64,000 nt of DNA, from the NCBI GenBank assembly GCA_963575745.1, contig CAUYUJ010014002.1, positions 172,501 to 236,500 on the forward strand. Direction: 5' to 3'. Numbering within the stretch: the stretch's first letter is position 1; every line of letters begins with the position of its first letter. Made by a program: the position numbers and the translations under genes. The stretch is from Prorocentrum cordatum (lineage: Eukaryota; Sar; Dinophyceae; Prorocentrales; Prorocentraceae). This document shows positions 1 through 9,974 of the stretch, piece by piece. The notes under the pieces are model-generated. The model searched no databases and was not told the DNA's origin. It saw only the letters and a program-made list of their open reading frames with translations.

Positions 1-17
1 TAGTAGTAGTAGTAGTC

Positions 18-64
<47 letters not shown>

Positions 65-152
65 CGTAGTCGTAGTCGTAGTCGTAGTAGTCGTAGTAGT
101 CGTAGTAGTCGTAGTAGTAGTAGTAGTAGTAGTAGTCGTCGTAGTAGTAGTC

Positions 153-196
<44 letters not shown>

Positions 197-206
197 CGTC
201 GTAGTA
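1..206. repeat. TAG/TCG trinucleotide microsatellite
   Basis: Uninterrupted tagtag... with scattered TCG variants, running in from the left edge of the window. It has stops in one frame and is not coding. Confidence 0.97.
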
Positions 207-1020
207 CGAGCAGTAAAAGGCGATCGGGGGGCGGGGCCGTCGGAACACTGGGTGGACCTGGGGATTTGGCGGCCGCGGCATCCATCGTGGGCGATAGTAA
301 CTCGTACCAGGCGGGGCGGGGGGCGGGGGGCGCGGGGATACGTGGTGGGCCTCGGGATCAGGCGGCCTTGGTCTTCAGCGTGCGCGGGAGCAGTAAGGGC
401 GAGGCGGGGGCGAGCTACAGTCGGGGCCCTGAAGAAGGAACCCTTTTCGTTGGGAAGGGGCTCCGCGTTCCTTAAGTGTTTCACAGCTTGCCTCAGGCTT
501 TCCTGGTGTTTTCGACAAGGAATCAAAAGTTAACTTATGGAAAAAAGGGGCCTCGTTCCTCATTTAGGGTTCCTTAGGTCAGAGCCCCGACTGTACTCGG
601 GGACACTGGGTGGACCTGGGGCATCTGGCGGCCGCGGTCTGCAGGGCGGGCGGGGCGGGAGCTCTGTGCGTCAGAACTAGCAGCCCCAACCTGTCGGGGG
701 GGGGCAAGCAGAAATGCGGGCCACGGAAGCCCACTCCACCCACGCGCCCAGGGATGGTGCGAGACCGTTCGGTCCCCTCGCTCCGATGCAGTTCTTGTTT
801 CATTATGTTCCAACCTACTTTATAGCCCTGATCACCAGAAAGAAGTTCCAGCACCCAAAAACTACCGAAATTCTCGAGGGTTTTCACGTGTCGGGCCCTG
901 GGAGACATTGTCTCGACATTGTTCCGACGTTCTTTCGACACTTTTCCGGGTGCTCGAAATGATATTTGGGATTTTGTCCTGAAGTGCGATGGGAGCAAAA
1001 TAATGACTCTTGTTTGTCCT
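207..1020. other. Non-coding stretch with a short direct repeat
   Basis: No supported gene. A segment of about 35 bp (cactgggtggacctgggg, then ggcggccgcgg) occurs at about 246-278 and again at 604-636. The last ~100 bases probably belong to the intron ahead of the ABC transporter exon, although no clear acceptor with a pyrimidine tract was found. Confidence 0.5.
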
Positions 1021-1227
1021 TCGATCTTCTGCATCGCCCACCGCTTGAACACCGTCCTGGGCTACGACCGCATCCTGGTCATGGAGGCGGGCGAGGCGGC
1101 GGAGCTCGGCGCGCCGGCGGAGCTGCTGGGCAACCCGGGGTCGCGCTTCGCCCAGATGGTGGCGAGGACCCCAGACACCCCTCGCGCCGAAGTGTCGAGG
1201 TTCGAAGGTTCGAGGGTCGATCTTTGA
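1021..1227 (+). CDS. C-terminal exon of an ABC transporter (ABCC/MRP-like nucleotide-binding domain)
   Basis: The frame reads SIFCIAHRLNTV, then YDRILVMEAGEAAELGAP, then NPGSRFAQMVA before a TGA at 1225-1227. This is the end of an ABC ATPase domain: the H-loop (switch histidine in AHRLNTV), then the usual D-R-I-L-V-M-x-x-G strand, the 'E-x-G-x-P-x-x-L' segment and the closing 'F-x-x-M-V' helix found in ABCC/MRP and ABCB exporters. Walker A, the signature motif and Walker B would lie on upstream exons that are outside the window or unrecognisable here. The open frame extends back to 919, but the translation before about 1021 does not look like this family, so an exon boundary is inferred near there. 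Usual role: ATP-driven membrane export. The substrate cannot be read from this fragment. It could equally be an isolated duplicated exon. Confidence 0.75.
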   Translation, partial: SIFCIAHRLNTVLGYDRILVMEAGEAAELGAPAELLGNPGSRFAQMVARTPDTPRAEVSRFEGSRVDL

Positions 1228-2010
1228 CTTGATTCGCCCGTGGCCTGCAGTGGGCGCCTCGTCGCGCCAAGGCTGGATCCGCCCTGCAAGCCTGTCCAGG
1301 GCGCACCCCGGAGCATGATCGGAAGGCTGACTGTTGACCCATGGGGCCCTCGCGTCGTCGCGTGCGAGGCGGGGGCTTGTCCATCACCACCGCCTGGAGG
1401 ATGGATCCTCGGGGGCCTCGGCAGGCGGCCGATGTGGACACGTTTCTCTCCCCACCCCCATCCCGGCCGGCCGAGATCCTCGACGAACGATCACCCAGGC
1501 GGTGGTGATGGATGTACCGTCGGCCCTCGGCCCTGATTGACAGGTCGACGCTGCCAAATCGAGGGTACCCTTGTGTCCTGCCTGTCCCGACCCATGCAGA
1601 CCGCGCGTCCCTTTGTATTCTGGGGCCACGCTGCCGTCGGAGGAGCCTTGTGCCCTCTCGGGTGCCCTGTCCGCTCAGGTGCGGCTGTATCTCCGCCCTC
1701 GCACCCTGGGCCCCTCCGCGGGCCCATGCTCCAGGACCCACCAAACCACCCTAACCCAACCCGAAGGCTTCAATTTGCCATGGAACCCGTACCCCCCCCC
1801 AACCCGAAATTCGGGCCAAATTCGGGTCTTCGGGTTGGGTTGGGGTGGTCTGGTAGGTAGTCACCAGTGTGCCCTCTCGGGTGCCCTGTTCGCTCGGGTG
1901 CGGCTGTATCTCCGCCCTCGCACCCTGGGCTCCTCCGCGGGCTCTCCCTCTCCCCCTCCCCCTCCCCCTCCTCCTCTCCCTCCCCCTCCCCTCCCCATGC
2001 TCCAGGACCA
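1228..2010. repeat. Non-coding DNA with a ~215-bp imperfect tandem duplication
   Basis: The segment starting gtgccctctcgggtgccctg is present at about 1650-1740 and again at 1869-1945, in both cases continuing into gcggctgtatctccgccctc and later ccatgctccaggacc. The second copy is expanded by a CCCTCT-rich pyrimidine tract (about 1943-1998). A fold-back element sits between the two copies. Confidence 0.75.
1740..1854. mobile_element. Short fold-back (MITE-like) element with ~26-bp terminal inverted repeats
   Basis: The left end 1740-1765 (begins accaaaccaccctaaccc) is the near-perfect reverse complement of the right end 1829-1854 (ends gttggggtggtctggt), with about 24 of 26 positions matching. 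The centre carries further short inverted copies of CCCGAA/TTCGGG. At 115 bp it has no coding capacity. No obvious target-site duplication was seen. Confidence 0.65.
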
Positions 2011-2700
2011 GCCCCTTCGCACCGGGCCGTCCTCGCGGCCACGCGCAGGGGCGGCCCTCTGTGCGGGAGTGACCCGTGGTGCACGGCCTTCGGGGGAGCG
2101 CGGGGAGCGGGCCAGCCTCGAGCACGCAGGCCGCTCCTGTCGCAGCGCACCGCGCATCGATTGGCCAGCCGCGCACCACAGGGCGCGCTTTCCCAGGGTC
2201 GCCTCTGCGTGGAGCCGGCTCTCCTGACTTCCAGTGTCTCCCAGACTCTTCAGTTGGCTCCCTCCTCTCCTCCGCCTGCAGCTTGGGCTCGCGCGCAGGA
2301 GCGAGCCGCGACCCGCCCTCGTCCACCCTTGGGGGCGCGGTCCTATCGGAAGCGCTCCAATGGAAAACGACAGGAGTGGGCGGCAGGGGACCAACGATCC
2401 TCTGGGGCTCGGAACTGGGCTCTGGTAGGGCCCAGGCCGAGAAGGAGCAGAGGATCCCGGAAAAGGCACCCTGATAGCGATACGATAGACGATGGCATTG
2501 GGAAGCGATTCTGAGTCCTTTGACTTCGCATAGTGTGAGCAATTGTGCGAGAAGTGATTGGCACACATCTAGACATATATATATATATATATATACACAT
2601 TTATTGACTTATTATTATAAATACATGTATGTATACACAATACCGCCTCCTTTCAGGGGCACCGCCCACCTCGCTGACATGTCGGACAAATCTCTGGTAC
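2011..2700. other. Non-coding GC-rich stretch with a short AT microsatellite
   Basis: No supported gene. A TA dinucleotide run lies at about 2574-2594. The long antisense open frames over 1751-2568 are GC-driven and match no family I recognise. Confidence 0.6.
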
Positions 2701-2872
2701 CGCTTTCCCGGGCCTCTCCCAGGGAGCCTTAGGGGGGCCTCGAGACGGCCCAGGACGCCTCCGAGGCAACCCGAAAGGCTTTGAGACGGCCCACTGCAGC
2801 CACCCGACGGCCACGAGACACCCGCGAGCGCCCAAGACAGTGCTGAGAGGCCTCCAAGAGTCCCCCAACACC
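2701..2872 (-). repeat. Inverted stretch of the CTTGG/CCAAG-rich array family
   Basis: Read on the minus strand this is the same degenerate 'ggcctcttggggccgtctt' vocabulary that fills the giant introns at 27-44 kb. On the plus strand it appears as gaggcctccaagagtccc and similar. It ends directly at the DinoSL copy, so the retrogene may have inserted into or next to such an array. Confidence 0.6.
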
Positions 2873-2894
2873 TCCGTAGCCATTTTGGCTCAAG
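2873..2894 (+). promoter_or_regulatory. Genomic copy of the full 22-nt dinoflagellate spliced leader (DinoSL)
   Basis: The 22 bases match the published DinoSL consensus (D-CCGTAGCCATTTTGG, then CTCAAG) at every position, with D = T at 2873. In dinoflagellates this leader is added to nuclear mRNAs by trans-splicing, so a genomic copy just 5' of an open frame marks a reinserted cDNA. The internal AG at 2878-2879 can serve as a new trans-splice acceptor. Identity to the consensus is seen; the origin is inferred from known dinoflagellate biology. Confidence 0.9.
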
Positions 2895-2924
2895 CGATTC
2901 TGGCTCAAGCCATTGTGCTCACGC
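2895..2924 (+). repeat. Two truncated, decayed DinoSL relics in tandem
   Basis: Directly after the full leader come cgattctggctcaag (2895-2909) and ccattgtgctcacg (2910-2923). Both align with the 15-nt truncated leader (CCATTTTGGCTCAAG) left when a leader is spliced again at its internal AG. Mismatches increase from first to last, as expected if older relics lie closer to the gene. Confidence 0.75.
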
Positions 2925-3000
2925 CTTTGGGCTCGAGGCTTTCTGGCCGAAGAGCCGCTCGCAGCCAGGCGTGGCCGATATTGCAAGAGCTGCCCCAGGG

Positions 3001-3936
3001 ATGCTCCGCGGGGCGGCCCTGGAGACGCCCGGCGCGGCAGGCGCCCCGGCGGCGACGCGGCGCGGGGCCGCCGCTTTCCAGCTGGTCGTCAAGAACGGCT
3101 TCCTCGAGGCGGTGGACGTGAAGCCCGGACTCGCGCGCGCCCGCAGCGAGGGGGACCTCTTGGGGCCGTCGGGCCGCGGCCTCGCCGCCCGCGCCTCGCC
3201 CCGCGGCACCCCGAGGACGGCGTCGACGCTGATGCAGGACAGCCACGCTTGTGTCGGCGGCCTCGCCGGCGAGGGCGAGGACAGCCAGCGCGGGGTGGAG
3301 GGTTGGCTGGAGGCTCCGAGCGGCGCCGCGCACGCACCGTTGAGCGCGCGGGCCGTCGGTGCGATCGGCGCCCAGACCGACGAGCACGTGGATGGCATGA
3401 GTTGTCCGACGTGTGATTCAGTAGGCGTGCTTCATGCCTGCGGGCACTGGCAGTGCACAACATTGACGTGCCGACCGACCTGGTATCAGCGACTGGAGGC
3501 CAGGAAATGGCTGCTCCCACGGGCGCCCACGCGAATGGTCAACGAGCAGTTCTTCAAGACTCGTGAGCGTTGCTCAGACTGCCGCCCTGAGGGCCGTTGC
3601 GTGAAGGGGGCTTGCCCTCGGTACTGCAACTTTGTCTTCAGAAGAGGCACGTGCAGGTTTGGTGCAACATGTAACTTTTGTCACCTACACGACGCCGGTG
3701 GGAAGTTCAAAGACGAGGTCAAAGGTGCAGCAGATATGCCACAACCACCGTGCTGCTCGCATCTACCGCCCCCACGTCCCGAGTTGCCCCTGACATGGAT
3801 CAAGCCAGAGTGCAAGGTTTTCGGCGCCACGCTCAACGGCATGGAGATCGATTTAGCCGATTCCCCACGCGGGTGTTGCACACAAGCCTGGCACGGTGGT
3901 ACGCCTGGTTTTCAGTGCGCGCAGGAGCGTTTGTAG
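3001..3936 (+). CDS. CCCH zinc-finger protein, DinoSL-tagged retrogene
   Basis: The frame is intron-free, 311 aa from the first in-frame ATG (3001) to TAG at 3934-3936. A GTG at 2971 lies in the same frame but is less likely as a start. Around residues 22-50 it shows QLVVKNGFLEAVD followed by ARARSEGDL, a 'VKNTF...RSxS' type segment common in dinoflagellate regulatory proteins. A classical CCCH finger lies at about residues 208-227: C-x8-C-x5-C-x3-H (CNFVFRRGTC, then CNFCHLH). This finger type normally binds single-stranded RNA in mRNA turnover or processing. Further upstream, C-x2-C (SCPTCDS) and other Cys/His residues around 135-160 might bind a second metal. Together with the leader relics just upstream, the lack of introns shows descent from a processed mRNA. 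I see no obvious poly(A) remnant downstream. The frame is undamaged, so the gene may still be expressed. Confidence 0.8.
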   Translation: MLRGAALETPGAAGAPAATRRGAAAFQLVVKNGFLEAVDVKPGLARARSEGDLLGPSGRGLAARASPRGTPRTASTLMQDSHACVGGLAGEGEDSQRGVEGWLEAPSGAAHAPLSARAVGAIGAQTDEHVDGMSCPTCDSVGVLHACGHWQCTTLTCRPTWYQRLEARKWLLPRAPTRMVNEQFFKTRERCSDCRPEGRCVKGACPRYCNFVFRRGTCRFGATCNFCHLHDAGGKFKDEVKGAADMPQPPCCSHLPPPRPELPLTWIKPECKVFGATLNGMEIDLADSPRGCCTQAWHGGTPGFQCAQERL

Positions 3937-4985
3937 CCTCGCTTAGAGTGTGTCCTGACGCCAGATTGCGAGAATGCAGGTGATGCACTGTATGATTAAG
4001 CTTGCAGAGGAAATGAAGCAAGTTTCATCCATGAGGCAGATTACAGCAGCATGCCGTTGGGCAGTTGCCACAAGACGCCTGGAGGGAGTCTCCACTCGCA
4101 AGTTTCCTAAACATGAGTTGCCCGTATCCTCCTCCCCTTGTCCCTTGTTCGTTAACTTAGTGCCATTCCTCAGCATCATCATCCTCTTGGTGTTCCTGAT
4201 CGTGCTCCTGCTGTTCATTCGCTTGGGCGCATTCTGTGACTTGCACGGTCTTCACGCATTCATTGTCGGGATGCTCGAAATCTTGGCATTTGCTTCGAAG
4301 CGGCTCAAACACGCTGGCTGGGACGGCGAAGTCAGAGCATACCCTCAGTTTCGTTGCGCAGGTCTTCTTACCGTCAGCTTGGATTGCTCTGGCCGCTTGC
4401 AACCGCAGAAAAGTCGGCCGATGCCGTCGGTATTACCTTGACGCAGTCTCCTCTCCTTTCTCCTCAATATTCCGTTCCCATGCGTTCCCACCGCCTTGCG
4501 GCGATTTTGGGGGCTAGCTGTCCGCGCCCTCACTGTGGGAGCGAGCTTGCCTCCTATCGGCAGATGTGTCAAACGAACCGCACTCTGCCCTTGAGCTTAC
4601 ACAGCACACGTTGGGTTGTTATGTTTACTTCAAGCTGCCAAAATGCTTGTATCCGTGGGCTGTCAGAGCCTAGAGACGTGCACACGTGCACGAGCAACGT
4701 CTTCCCTTCTCACCCCGATCCTCCCTCCCTCTCACTCTCCTGCAGCTGCTCCCTCCTCTTCCCCAATGTCTACTTGCCATTCCAGGAACATCGATTTGTT
4801 CGTTTCGCTCTGCCCTGCGTGCACACGCTTGTCCGACGCAACCAGACAAGTGTGGCTGTGGACGGGTGCGTCTCTGCCGCAAGACCTTGTCGACGTCCCT
4901 GTTTTCAACTGGCACGCCCCGGGGGGCGTGCCGCCTCAGACGGCCCCGCCCCTGGATCTGGGGGCGGCCAAGGGGGGGGGTGGTG
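3937..4985. other. No gene recognised
   Basis: Lower GC than its surroundings, but no frame resembles a known family. This may be the 3' flank or UTR of the zinc-finger retrogene. A G-rich tract (4970-5000) precedes the CA repeat. Confidence 0.5.
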
Positions 4986-5017
4986 ACGGGGGGGAGGGGG
5001 AGGAGCCTTGGCTTACC

Positions 5018-5036
5018 CACACACACACACACACAC

Positions 5037-5080
<44 letters not shown>

Positions 5081-5097
5081 ACACACACACACACACC
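5018..5097. repeat. CA dinucleotide microsatellite
   Basis: (CA)n with occasional G substitutions. It produces spurious His/Thr and Val/Cys open frames on the two strands. Confidence 0.97.
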
Positions 5098-5770
5098 TCT
5101 TGGACGCCCCCCTCTTTGGCCGCTCCCGATGGATGCCAAGTTCGTGCGCAGCCCACGGTTTTGCCAGGGAGGCACGCTGAACACACCATGCGTAGGAAGT
5201 TTTTCCAGCACTTAGGCCTACCCCGTGGAGTCGCCCGCTTTTCCCATGGCACGAGTCCCCTCTTAGGGAGGTGTTCCGGAATTCCTGGACCGTTCGCCCT
5301 CGTCGATCGCCGAACTCCCTTCTCTTTGGCGTGTACCTCCGTGTGCTTTGAGCCATCGGGGTGACCAGTGTTCTCCAAGGGCGCCTTCGATGGCGCGAAG
5401 TTGTTCGCGTTTCGCGTTTCGCGGTTCGGCTCCGGTTCCTCATCCTCCTCTTCTCCCCTGGGAGGCGGCGCGAGAGCGCGAAGGTATTCGCGCTTCGCGC
5501 TTCGCGCAGCGTGTAGCGCGAAGTTGGGAGCCCTTGTTTTCTGCAATGCCCTTGGCTTGAATTTTGGCGGCACCCAGGCTATTGCTCGGCGGCTGCATGG
5601 TAGCCTGAACGCGTGGACGGCCAGAGGCGCTTTCAATTTTCATGGCTGGCACATGTATATAGAATCCGATGTCGTCATTTGAAGCTGAAGCCATTGCTCT
5701 CGGCGAGGCTGTTGAGGCTTTGACGCACCTAGTGTCCTATGGCATTCGACTGTCAGCGTGCTGACTTTAG
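5098..5770. other. Non-coding, with repeated TTCGCG words
   Basis: Contains clusters of gcgcgaag / ttcgcgcttcgcgc at about 5393-5430 and 5470-5525. No gene was recognised. Confidence 0.5.
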
Positions 5771-6155
5771 CTCGGAGAAAAACAGGAAGAGTCCCCCAAC
5801 ACCGCCCAAGAGACCTCCAAGGAAGCCCTCGAGAGGCCAAAGTCATTGAAACAACTGAGGAACATCTATGATTTCTGCGTTCTCGCATTTTCCCGCCCGG
5901 TGCGATACCGAGGCTTGCGCATGCTCCCCACGAGAGCTACAGCATGCCTCCAGGAGACGCCCCAGGCAGTCCCCGAAAAGCCCCCAGGGGCCGCCCAAGA
6001 GGCCCCCACGGGCTGCCAGAAGCCCAAAGATCACCCAAGAGACCCCCAAGAAACCCCCGAGAGGCCCCCGAGAGCGCCCCGAGAGCCCCCGAGAGCCCCC
6101 CGAGACCCCCAAGAGGCACCCAAGAGGCACACAAGAGGCACCACGAGACGCCCGC
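5771..6155 (-). repeat. Inverted copy of the CTTGG-rich array family
   Basis: On the plus strand this reads as ccaagaggcccc / gagagccccc repeats. The minus strand gives the same 'ggggcctcttgggggcc' vocabulary as the VWD-gene introns. The associated Pro/Arg- and Gly/Leu-rich open frames are by-products of the repeat. Confidence 0.7.
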
Positions 6156-6199
6156 ACAGGCTCCAGGAAGGTCTCGACGACAACCCAGGGCCGTCCCCC

Positions 6200-7170
6200 G
6201 GGAGACTGCCCAGTGACATCCTTTCTCCTCGCCCCTCCCTCCTGCCCTGATCCCTCTCTCCTCCTCCCTTTCCCTTGTTGCCTCCCTTGCCCTCCTCCCT
6301 CCACGTCATCTCTGCTTCACCCCTCCCTCCCTCCGCATCCCTCACCCAGCTTCCTGCCTCACGAAGTGGCAGGATCCCCAACCTGCAAAGCATGGACATG
6401 CTACAACTCGCTTTTTTTTCAAGGTCGAGCCCACCCCGCCCAGAATGCGTTCCCGCCTCTCCCATCCCTGGCTATCCGTTCCCATTGTTCTCTCTCCCCT
6501 GCTTCACCCCCCCGCATCCTTCTCCGCCCTCCGTCTTCCCTGATGGGTTCTGAAGACATCCCAGAAACGCCCCCGGGAGACTGCCACGAGATGTCCTCTC
6601 GCTTTATCTCTCCCTTCTCTCATGCCTCTCTCCTGCTCCCTGTTCTCCGTCGCGTCCTTTCCGTCCTTCTCCCACCTCATCTCTCCTTCACTCCTTCCTC
6701 CCTCCGCCTCCCTCACCAAGCCTCCTGTCCCATGAAAGGGTCAGAGGCCCATCTTGAAACAAGAGGGACAGTTCGCACGTACATGTTTTTCAATTCCCCC
6801 CTCCCCGGGAAAGCGTTTCCATCTTCCCCGTCCCTCGCTGTCCGTTTCCACTGATCTCTCTCTTGCTTCCCGTTTCACACCATCATGTTTTGTTATCCCC
6901 TTCTGGCGGCGAGTTCGGAGGAAGCGGCTCATCTCTCCTCGTCATCCTCTCCCCTCCTCCCTCCTCCTCATATATCCTTCTGTCTCTCTCCGCCTCCCTC
7001 GCCCCGGTTCCTGCTGCACTTAACCACTGCCAAGTTGGGGCCCCATCTTGAAAAATCATGGGAATTCCCACATCATTTTTGTTGTTCGAGTTCGACCTCC
7101 TTGCGTTCATACCTCGCACACATTTCTCCCTTATCTCTCTGTCTCTCTGTATCTGTCTTATAGATCACCC
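6200..7170. repeat. Pyrimidine-rich tandem repeat, three degenerate copies of ~300-370 bp
   Basis: Blocks of CCTCCCT-type sequence each end in a recognisable module (ccctc..ccagcttcctgc; ccctcaccaagcctcctg; ccctcgccccggttcctg) followed by a segment containing (c)ccatcttgaaa (about 6750 and 7040). No gene. Confidence 0.55.
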
Positions 7171-7172
7171 AA

Positions 7173-7320
7173 GGAAGGGCTACCCTAGGGCTACCCCTAG
7201 GGCCTACCCCTAGGGCTACCCTAGGCCTACCCCTGGGGCTACCCTAGGCCTACCCCTAGGGCCTACCCCTAGGGCTACCCTAGGGCTATCCTTAGGGCCT
7301 ACCCCTAGGGCTACGCTCCA
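7173..7320. repeat. CCTAGGG-type short tandem array, left copy
   Basis: Repeats of ctaccctagggctacccctagggcc, with units of about 11-13 bp built around the palindrome CCTAGG. A very similar array in the same orientation is at 10622-10806, on the other side of the LINE-like remnant. It is not the plant-type TTTAGGG telomere repeat, although the two look superficially alike. Confidence 0.9.
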
Positions 7321-7468
7321 GGCCCAGACAGTCGTCGTCGTCGTCGTCCTCCTTCTCCTCCTCCTCCTCCTCCTCGTCAGCCGCCGTCTCCTGCTCTAGC
7401 CCCATTCTTCGCGGCCCAGCAGGCACCCCACGCAGAGCAGCTTCCGCCCCCAGGGCACCCTTCATGTC

Positions 7469-9262
7469 ATGCCAGCGCGGCTGGCCATCCATTTTTCTTC
7501 TCTCGCGATCTTCTGGATGACATTCCCGAGCCAGGGTGTGTACAACCCGCTCAGCACGGGCGAGCCACTGAGAAGCTCGGAGCGGCCGAGACAGTTCAGC
7601 GCAGGCGACGTCATCGAGTTACCAGCCGCTCGTCGCAGGCAGCACGCCTCCAGCCCCGTCGACCAGCTCTAGACCTACCAGCACCGCATCGTCACGAGGG
7701 GCTACGGCAGTGGATCCTTCACCAACGATCACGCGGGCGTGGCCAACACGTTCAGCAACCGCTACCGCATCAAGTGTGTGACCGCGCTCCCCCGCCCGCC
7801 GCCGAGCATTCAAGGACGCGCAGGAGCCAGCCTTCATAGAGGAGGACTAGACACGAATCTCATTGTTGCGGCTCTTCCTCCACGGTCAGGGCTCGCCAAG
7901 CGCCACAACGCTCGGATCAAGACGATCAACGAGAAACTCAAGCGGATCTACAAGACCCAGAACGCGACGCCCACCAGGAGCACGCCGATCATCGGCCTCG
8001 ACCTGAACGACCACCACGGCCAGGAAGGACTGCGTCCCGCCTCGCCCAGCTACGCGAGCGGCGATTCTGGCCCCATAGGAGTACCTGGAGGGGTAACCGC
8101 CGCCTTCCACTTCGTGCTCGACGTGCACGGCAGGTGCATCCTGAACGTTTTCTGGTACGCGAGGCCCATGTACACCGGCGCCCATGGACAGGCCACTCGC
8201 CCCGACTACATTGCATTGCCCCACGGTCTATGCTCCCGCACTACTTCTTGTAGAATCAGGCGGCGAACGGCCAAGGCACCTCAACTCATCAATGACAACG
8301 TGCCGCGCGACCCTGTCCTACTGCATGCCGCCGCCAACGTCATCATCCCGCACGTGTTCACAGATCTAAAGATGACCGCCTGGGACTACGACAAGACGGC
8401 CCTGGCCCTGCAGAAGGGCAAGTACCGCAAGGAGTTCAATGGCGCGCAGGAGTTCTACATCGGCAAGCACCAGGACAAGCAGCAGAAGTTGGTCGGGGAC
8501 CGCGCAGCGGACGAATGCGGGGAGCTCATCGTGAACATCATGAAGGAGGCGGCCAAGCCCTTCTTCGAGCGCCTGAAGCCCGAGCTCGACCAATGCTACC
8601 AGCTCATGAAGGAACGTCTGCGGCTACACCAGGCGCGCCCCAAGCTCAGAGAGGAGTGCATCGGGACCGCCCCCAACTACGAGATCGAGTACCAGATCGA
8701 GGTCCTCGCACCTCCCCTTGAGAAGCAGAAGCGCCAGCACGAAGCACGAAGACAACACCTGCGAGCACTCGCAGGCGTCATTAAGCGTCTCAAGTACTTC
8801 AAGAAGCGCGCCTCAGTGCCAGACTGGCCACTGCCCGAGATCTCCCAGATGACCTTACTGCCCACTTACTGCACCAAGCAGAAGCCGAAGACGACAGGCG
8901 TGAGCTACGATGACCAGCTCGCTGAGGCTCCCCTCGCGCAGGAGAGCTTCGAGTCAGTCCTCTACCTCTCGTACCGCGTCGGCTTCGCTCCTCTCAATGC
9001 CCACCGCAGCCAGAGCTGCACCCTCGACAAGAAGAACGGCAAGCCTAAGGTCCGCGGCTTGCGCATACTCCATGTCGCCCCCCCTACTGGCGCTGCTCCT
9101 ACAGACAGCTTCAGTGCGTGTCCAAGCCGAGGCCACCTCCACCTCATGCTCATGGCTGCTGGCCTCAGCTGCGGCGCCAAGTCCCCGCTCGACGCCAACA
9201 ACAAGGAGGCACAGCCTACCATGCCAAGTGCGACCACAAGCTGCAGAAGCCGCTCACGGTGA
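7469..9262 (+). pseudogene. Decayed LINE-like element: endonuclease-like domain, linker, start of reverse-transcriptase-like region
   Basis: One frame runs from 7469 to 9262 and is broken by a TAG at 7670-7672. The part after the stop (RIVTRGYGSG, NDHAGVANTF, then LPRPPPSIQGRAG) and STPIIGLDLNDHHGQ at about 7978-8021 resemble the endonuclease/exonuclease/phosphatase (EEP) domain of dinoflagellate non-LTR retroelements. Further signs are RPDYIALP and PRDP, the latter in place of the usual catalytic D-H-x-P. A charged linker follows (about 8370-8780). LSYRVGFAPLNAHRS with KKNGKPKVRGLRILHV (about 8966-9080) resembles the first motifs of the reverse transcriptase. Frame continuity is lost near 9120-9260. 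The core RT motifs (YxDD) were not found, so the element looks inactive. Assignment is by motif recognition only. Confidence 0.6.
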
Positions 9263-9903
9263 TGACCAAGCAAGGTCTGGCCAACACTCAGCAGTTCGCC
9301 TGGGTCGTGTCCGCGGTCTACAGCTCGTATCCGATGCCGACTCAGACCAAGGTGATCCAGGCGCTCCGAGCCTGCAGGAAGATCTACACGGACAAGTGCA
9401 CGGAGGCGGGCAAGGGACATTCGCTTATTTCGACCCACTGCTCCGAGGACGAGGGCGCCAAGACCAAAGGCATTCTCACAGAGCACGGGAAGTTCGAGGA
9501 CCAGTTCAGGGTGGCAACAGACCTCTACAACGTGAAGCACCTGAAGAACAGCAAGTGCCACGACTGCAACCAGGCGAAGATCACACTGTATACCGAGCAG
9601 GGGCCCTCGACCGCCGCGGTGGCCGAGGCGGATCCCCCAAAGGAGCAGAAGCAGCAGAGCAACTCCAAGGACAGCACCCACAGAGTGCTGCTTCAAGGGG
9701 GAGCTACGGTGAAGAAGGGCATACCACCAGCGGGAGTCATGGAGGACGAGCTGGCTACGTGGTGGGCAGGGCTACGACTACGAGTTCGAGAATATGGATG
9801 GCCGACACGACTACGCCTCGCTCGGCAAGGTGATCGGCGTGCGTGGCGCTGCGATCACAATGAAGGCGCCGCTCTGAGCGGCGACGGCGGGGGCCCATCC
9901 TGA
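9247..9903 (+). pseudogene. Frame-shifted continuation of the LINE-like remnant, or an unidentified coding fragment
   Basis: A frame different from that of the upstream element takes over at about 9210-9260 and stays open to a TGA at 9901-9903. It contains KLQKPLTVMTKQGLANTQQ, C-rich CHDCNQAK and a Glu/Lys/Gln-rich tail. Codon usage looks coding-like and continuous with the upstream block, suggesting one gene or element broken by a frameshift. I recognise no domain. Confidence 0.4.
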
Positions 9904-9974
9904 CGGGCGAATGCACTGCCTTGCCCCCAATGCCGCTCTATCTATATACCTCCTCCTCCTCTTCCACGTTCACT

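Noticed and set aside
3089-3520. Minus-strand and alternative-frame ORFs over the zinc-finger gene
   Set aside because: Shadows of the CCCH frame, which has the recognisable C-x8-C-x5-C-x3-H motif and the leader relics upstream.
7173-7320. Interstitial telomere
   Set aside because: The unit mixes CTACCCTAGGG and CCCCTAGGGCC words rather than a clean TTTAGGG heptamer, so a telomere origin is not supported.
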